Below are positions 50,390 through 53,095 of a stretch of DNA of 53,095 bases, piece by piece. The position numbers and the translations under genes are program-made. The stretch is from Elusimicrobiota bacterium. Its GTDB lineage: Bacteria; Elusimicrobiota; Elusimicrobia; UBA1565. The notes beneath the pieces were generated by a model. That model saw only the letters and a program-made list of their open reading frames with translations. It was not told the origin of the DNA and ran no database searches. The stretch is taken from positions 822 to 53,916 of the forward strand of contig DMEZ01000034.1 in assembly GCA_003450735.1 (NCBI GenBank), written 5' to 3'. The first letter of the stretch is position 1; every line of letters begins with the position of its first letter.

Positions 50390-53095
50390 GGGATGAGCAC
50401 CTTCATGACCTTCTGCAGCGGGGTCTTCTCGCCCCGGACGGGCTCCTCGCGGAACAGGAAGAAATAGACTCCGTGCGCCAGCCTACGCCCGGACTGGTTG
50501 GTCTTGTTCCAGACATACTCGACGTAGGTGTCGGCGGCGCGCAGGCCGAAGTCCTGCGAGAGCACCATCTCCCCCGACAGGGTATAGGCCTTCATCGACA
50601 CTTTCGACTGGATGGGCACGTAGATCTGGATGTTCGCGCTGGCCGTGTGGACGGGGTTCGGATAGAGGATGGTGTTGCCGGTGAAATCGCCCAGCGGATC
50701 CATGGAGCCCGCGCGGACCACGGGCATCTCGGCGATCACGAGGTCCTCCGCGAGCGGGGCCCCGGCCCCGACGTTCCCGTACACCGAATCGATGGAGTTG
50801 ATGTCCGTGGAGGCGACGATCTTGAAGATGTAGTTCCCGTCCGGGACGATGGTCAGCTTCTCGTCCTTGCCTTCCCAGATGTCCGAGATCTCGGTGCGGG
50901 CCGGCCGCACCCCCACGATCCGCCAGACCAGGCTCGTCCTCTCGGGCGGGAAGGGGTTGCCGTTGCGGTCGAAGGTGGTGCCCGGCTTGAAGATCTTGAT
51001 GGACACCTTCATCGTCTCGGAGACCTGGTAGGCGATGAGCCCCGTCCCGACGTCCGGGCGCAGGGGGCTGACCGCGACGTCGTAGATGCGCAGGGGGTTC
51101 ACCGAGATGGTCTGCTGGGCGGTCGACCCCGAGGAGAGCTGGCTGGCCAGGTCCTCCGCGATGGCCTGGACCGTGTAGAACCCCGGGGCGACGAACTGCC
51201 CGGTGTCGTCGCGGCCGTCCCAGTATTCCCGGTTGATGAGGTTCGCGTCGCGCACCCCTCCCGAGACCAGCATGCGCACCACCGAGGGCGGCACGCTCGT
51301 GTTCAGGATCTGGATGGTCACCGACGACTGCCGCGTCAGGGAGTACTCGATGTCGTAGGGCGGCAGGGAGATGGTCTGGCTGGTGTTGAAGAGCTGGGGC
51401 GGGGTCGCGGTCACGTTGAAGATGGGGAACACGATCGAGCCGCGCGCCACGACGATGTTCCCCAGGATCTTGTCCGTCGCGAAGTAGCGGGGGGTCGTCG
51501 TGGACTGGGCGGTCAGCGTGTAGACGTAGTTGCCGTCCTGCACGAAGAGGCCGTTGCGGTCGCGCCCGTCCCAGTACTCGGTGATCCGCAGCCGTCCGGG
51601 CCGCAGGCCCCGGATGGTGATGAGCGGGGCGACGGGGAACCCGTTGCAGGTGACCTGCCAGCAGGTCCCCCCGGGCTCCAGGCTGTCGCAGGGAGGCCAC
51701 GTGGCCGTCGAGGCGGTGACGATGGTGCCGGGCGGGTAGATGTTCCAGACGGTCTGCATCGGCTGGGAAAGCTGGTAGTTGATCGTCACCACGTCGGTCG
51801 CCCCCGTCAGCAGGGAGGTCGTCATGACGTCGGTGATGCGGAAGAGGTTGATGGGGAAGGTCGCCGTGGTCGTGGAGACCTTGGCGGGGAAGAAGGGGTC
51901 GGCGGCGGTCAGCTGGACGAGGTAGGTGCCCGAGGTGACCCAGAGGCCCTGGTCGTTGATGGGGATCATCCAGCGCTCGCGGTTGAGGAAGTTGCCCGGG
52001 CGCTGGTCGCGGTCCACCAGGGTCTTGACGAGCCGGGTCCCGTTCTGGTCGAAGATCTTGACGGAGACGATGGCGTCTCGCGAGAGGGTGTAGCTGAAGG
52101 TGAACGGGTCCAGGCCCGCCACCGCCGGGGACGACCCGATGACGGTGGAGGAGGGGCCGACCTGGCTGATGGTCACCATGCCGCGGGCGATGGTCAGGAA
52201 GCCGCTCTTGGCGTTCGTGGACCAGATGCGGCGGTCGTTGCCCTGTCCCCGGAAGGGGTAGCCGTTCTGGGAGGGCAGGGCCCCGTAGAGCACGAACACG
52301 TAGTCCCCGTCGGGGAGGAGGTTCCCGTTCATGTCCCGCCCGTCCCAGATGTTGATCACGGCGCGCCGGTAGTCCTTCACCTCCTCGATGTGGCGCAGGA
52401 GGGGCGAGGCGACGCCGTTGAACTGCGGGTTGAAGTTCTTCGGGGCGCCGTTGTTGAGCTGGGGGTCCTGGTCCTGGCACGATGCGGAGGCCCCGGGGAA
52501 GTCGGGGATGTTGATGTTGTTGAGCGGGGAGCTCTTGCAGCCGTCGATCGCGGCGAACTGGGTGCCGGGCGGGTAGATGTCGATGTAGACCGTCGCGGGC
52601 TCGGTGAGCATGTAGCCCAGCACCGCGAGCGAGGTGGAGAGGTCGGTCAGGGGCTGGACGCGGATGTCGGTGAACTGCAGGGTGTCCAGGGCGATCTGGC
52701 GCGTGACCGGGGCGCTGAGGTCGAAGCCGTACTGGTCGTTGGTGTAGCACTGCAGGGTGGCGAGGTAGACGCCCGGCGGGGCGAGGTTGCCGTTGTCGTA
52801 GCGGCCGTTCCAGGAGTCCCCGTTCTGGAGCGTCCCGTTCGGGATGCCCTCGCCCACGCGGGGCTGGCCGGGCACCACGGTGCGCACGATCGGGTTGAGG
52901 CCCCCGGTCCCGAACAGGTTGGGGGTGGCGTGGACGGTCATGTACATCGTGGCGTCCTTGGCGAGCCGGTAGGTCAGGTTGTAGGGCTCGGACGCCACGC
53001 CGGTCAGCTCGCCCACCACGCTCGGGGTCGAGCGCACCACGTGGACGTTGACCACGTCCATGACGATGGGCTTCTGGTCCACGATGGCGCCGCAG
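50386..53095 (-). CDS. Large FlgD-Ig repeat protein with YPNP-type C-terminal domain, partial
   Basis: The reading frame is open to the right edge with no stop, so only the C-terminal ~900 residues are seen. It contains about seven FlgD-Ig-like modules, each ending in a loop such as NIWDGRDMNGNLLPDGDYVF, EYWDGRDRNGLFVQDGNYVY and YWDGRDDTGQFVAPGFYTV. The last module begins ILYPNPVHTA and ends RRLAHGVYFFLFR...KVMKVLIP, similar to the C-terminal sorting domains of type IX substrates. It is followed by a PorV-like gene with ATGA overlap. It is probably an extracellular or surface protein. The true start and signal peptide are outside the window. Confidence 0.85.
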   Translation of the reverse strand, partial: CGAIVDQKPIVMDVVNVHVVRSTPSVVGELTGVASEPYNLTYRLAKDATMYMTVHATPNLFGTGGLNPIVRTVVPGQPRVGEGIPNGTLQNGDSWNGRYDNGNLAPPGVYLATLQCYTNDQYGFDLSAPVTRQIALDTLQFTDIRVQPLTDLSTSLAVLGYMLTEPATVYIDIYPPGTQFAAIDGCKSSPLNNINIPDFPGASASCQDQDPQLNNGAPKNFNPQFNGVASPLLRHIEEVKDYRRAVINIWDGRDMNGNLLPDGDYVFVLYGALPSQNGYPFRGQGNDRRIWSTNAKSGFLTIARGMVTISQVGPSSTVIGSSPAVAGLDPFTFSYTLSRDAIVSVKIFDQNGTRLVKTLVDRDQRPGNFLNRERWMIPINDQGLWVTSGTYLVQLTAADPFFPAKVSTTTATFPINLFRITDVMTTSLLTGATDVVTINYQLSQPMQTVWNIYPPGTIVTASTATWPPCDSLEPGGTCWQVTCNGFPVAPLITIRGLRPGRLRITEYWDGRDRNGLFVQDGNYVYTLTAQSTTTPRYFATDKILGNIVVARGSIVFPIFNVTATPPQLFNTSQTISLPPYDIEYSLTRQSSVTIQILNTSVPPSVVRMLVSGGVRDANLINREYWDGRDDTGQFVAPGFYTVQAIAEDLASQLSSGSTAQQTISVNPLRIYDVAVSPLRPDVGTGLIAYQVSETMKVSIKIFKPGTTFDRNGNPFPPERTSLVWRIVGVRPARTEISDIWEGKDEKLTIVPDGNYIFKIVASTDINSIDSVYGNVGAGAPLAEDLVIAEMPVVRAGSMDPLGDFTGNTILYPNPVHTASANIQIYVPIQSKVSMKAYTLSGEMVLSQDFGLRAADTYVEYVWNKTNQSGRRLAHGVYFFLFREEPVRGEKTPLQKVMKVLIP

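Overview
The window is GC-rich, tightly packed bacterial DNA. The organism is a diderm (Gram-negative-type) bacterium, shown by LpxA, a Pal-type OmpA lipoprotein, a TolC-like outer-membrane factor, a CusCBA-type efflux system and a PorV-like barrel. The overall style (very large exported proteins, a Tad pilus locus with unusual domain fusions, a bacterial topoisomerase VI, FlgD-like repeat proteins) suggests Elusimicrobiota or a related lineage. That placement is inference, not proof. No rRNA, tRNA, CRISPR array, insertion sequence or phage gene was recognised.

Layout. 1-5788 (minus): a LysR/NhaR-like regulator, then topoisomerase VI B and A overlapping by 14 nt, an SDR oxidoreductase and a YfcC/DcuC-type transporter that runs off the left edge. 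5824-7466 (plus): a promoter followed by an SH3-domain protein, Pal and a SlyD-like FKBP, joined by ATGA overlaps. 7463-10353 (minus): a PilT-like ATPase with a small exported protein, and a GT39-type membrane glycosyltransferase. 10421-12718 (plus): PBP4-type DacB and LpxA. 12738-14825 (minus): an exported caspase-like plus FGE-fold protein. 15007-22643 (minus): a secretion island with a 51-aa ORF, a probable outer-membrane protein, a 2005-aa protein carrying an HExxH motif and two complete subtilisin triads, and a small beta-sandwich protein. 22772-33208 (minus): a Cys/His-rich exported protein, a TolC-like protein, CusB and CusA, followed by sulfur genes: cystathionine beta-synthase (internally deleted), a ThiF/MoeB-like E1, a cysteine desulfurase and a frameshifted cystathionine gamma-synthase/lyase. 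33351-38898 (minus): a dense phosphorelay cluster (dCache histidine kinase, receiver-kinase hybrid, three regulators, small membrane protein) ending at a strong intrinsic terminator. 38976-49340 (minus): a Tad/Flp pilus operon with two pilin-like genes, TadE, CpaB, a minimal secretin, a fused TadZ-TadA ATPase, a TadB with an exported N-terminal extension, TadC, two paralogous TPR-like proteins and a kinase-less HAMP-PAS sensor. 49385-53095 (minus): PorV/PorQ-like barrel and a large FlgD-Ig repeat protein that continues past the right edge.

How the parts work together. The Tad locus would build a pilus across both membranes, and the signalling genes just downstream probably control it. The Cus genes would export copper or silver. 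The adjacent sulfur genes look like a transsulfuration module that has been damaged twice. The PorV-like protein overlaps a gene whose product ends in a YPNP/FlgD-type domain, which suggests type IX-like secretion.

A pattern across the window: at least eight genes have a sigma-70-like -10 box (TANNNT or close) only 5-7 nt upstream of the start codon. In four of them a good -35 box sits exactly 17 bp upstream of it. This predicts leaderless mRNAs. Other genes, such as the small ORF at 22643, the pilin at 49144 and the regulator at 34028, have normal Shine-Dalgarno leaders.
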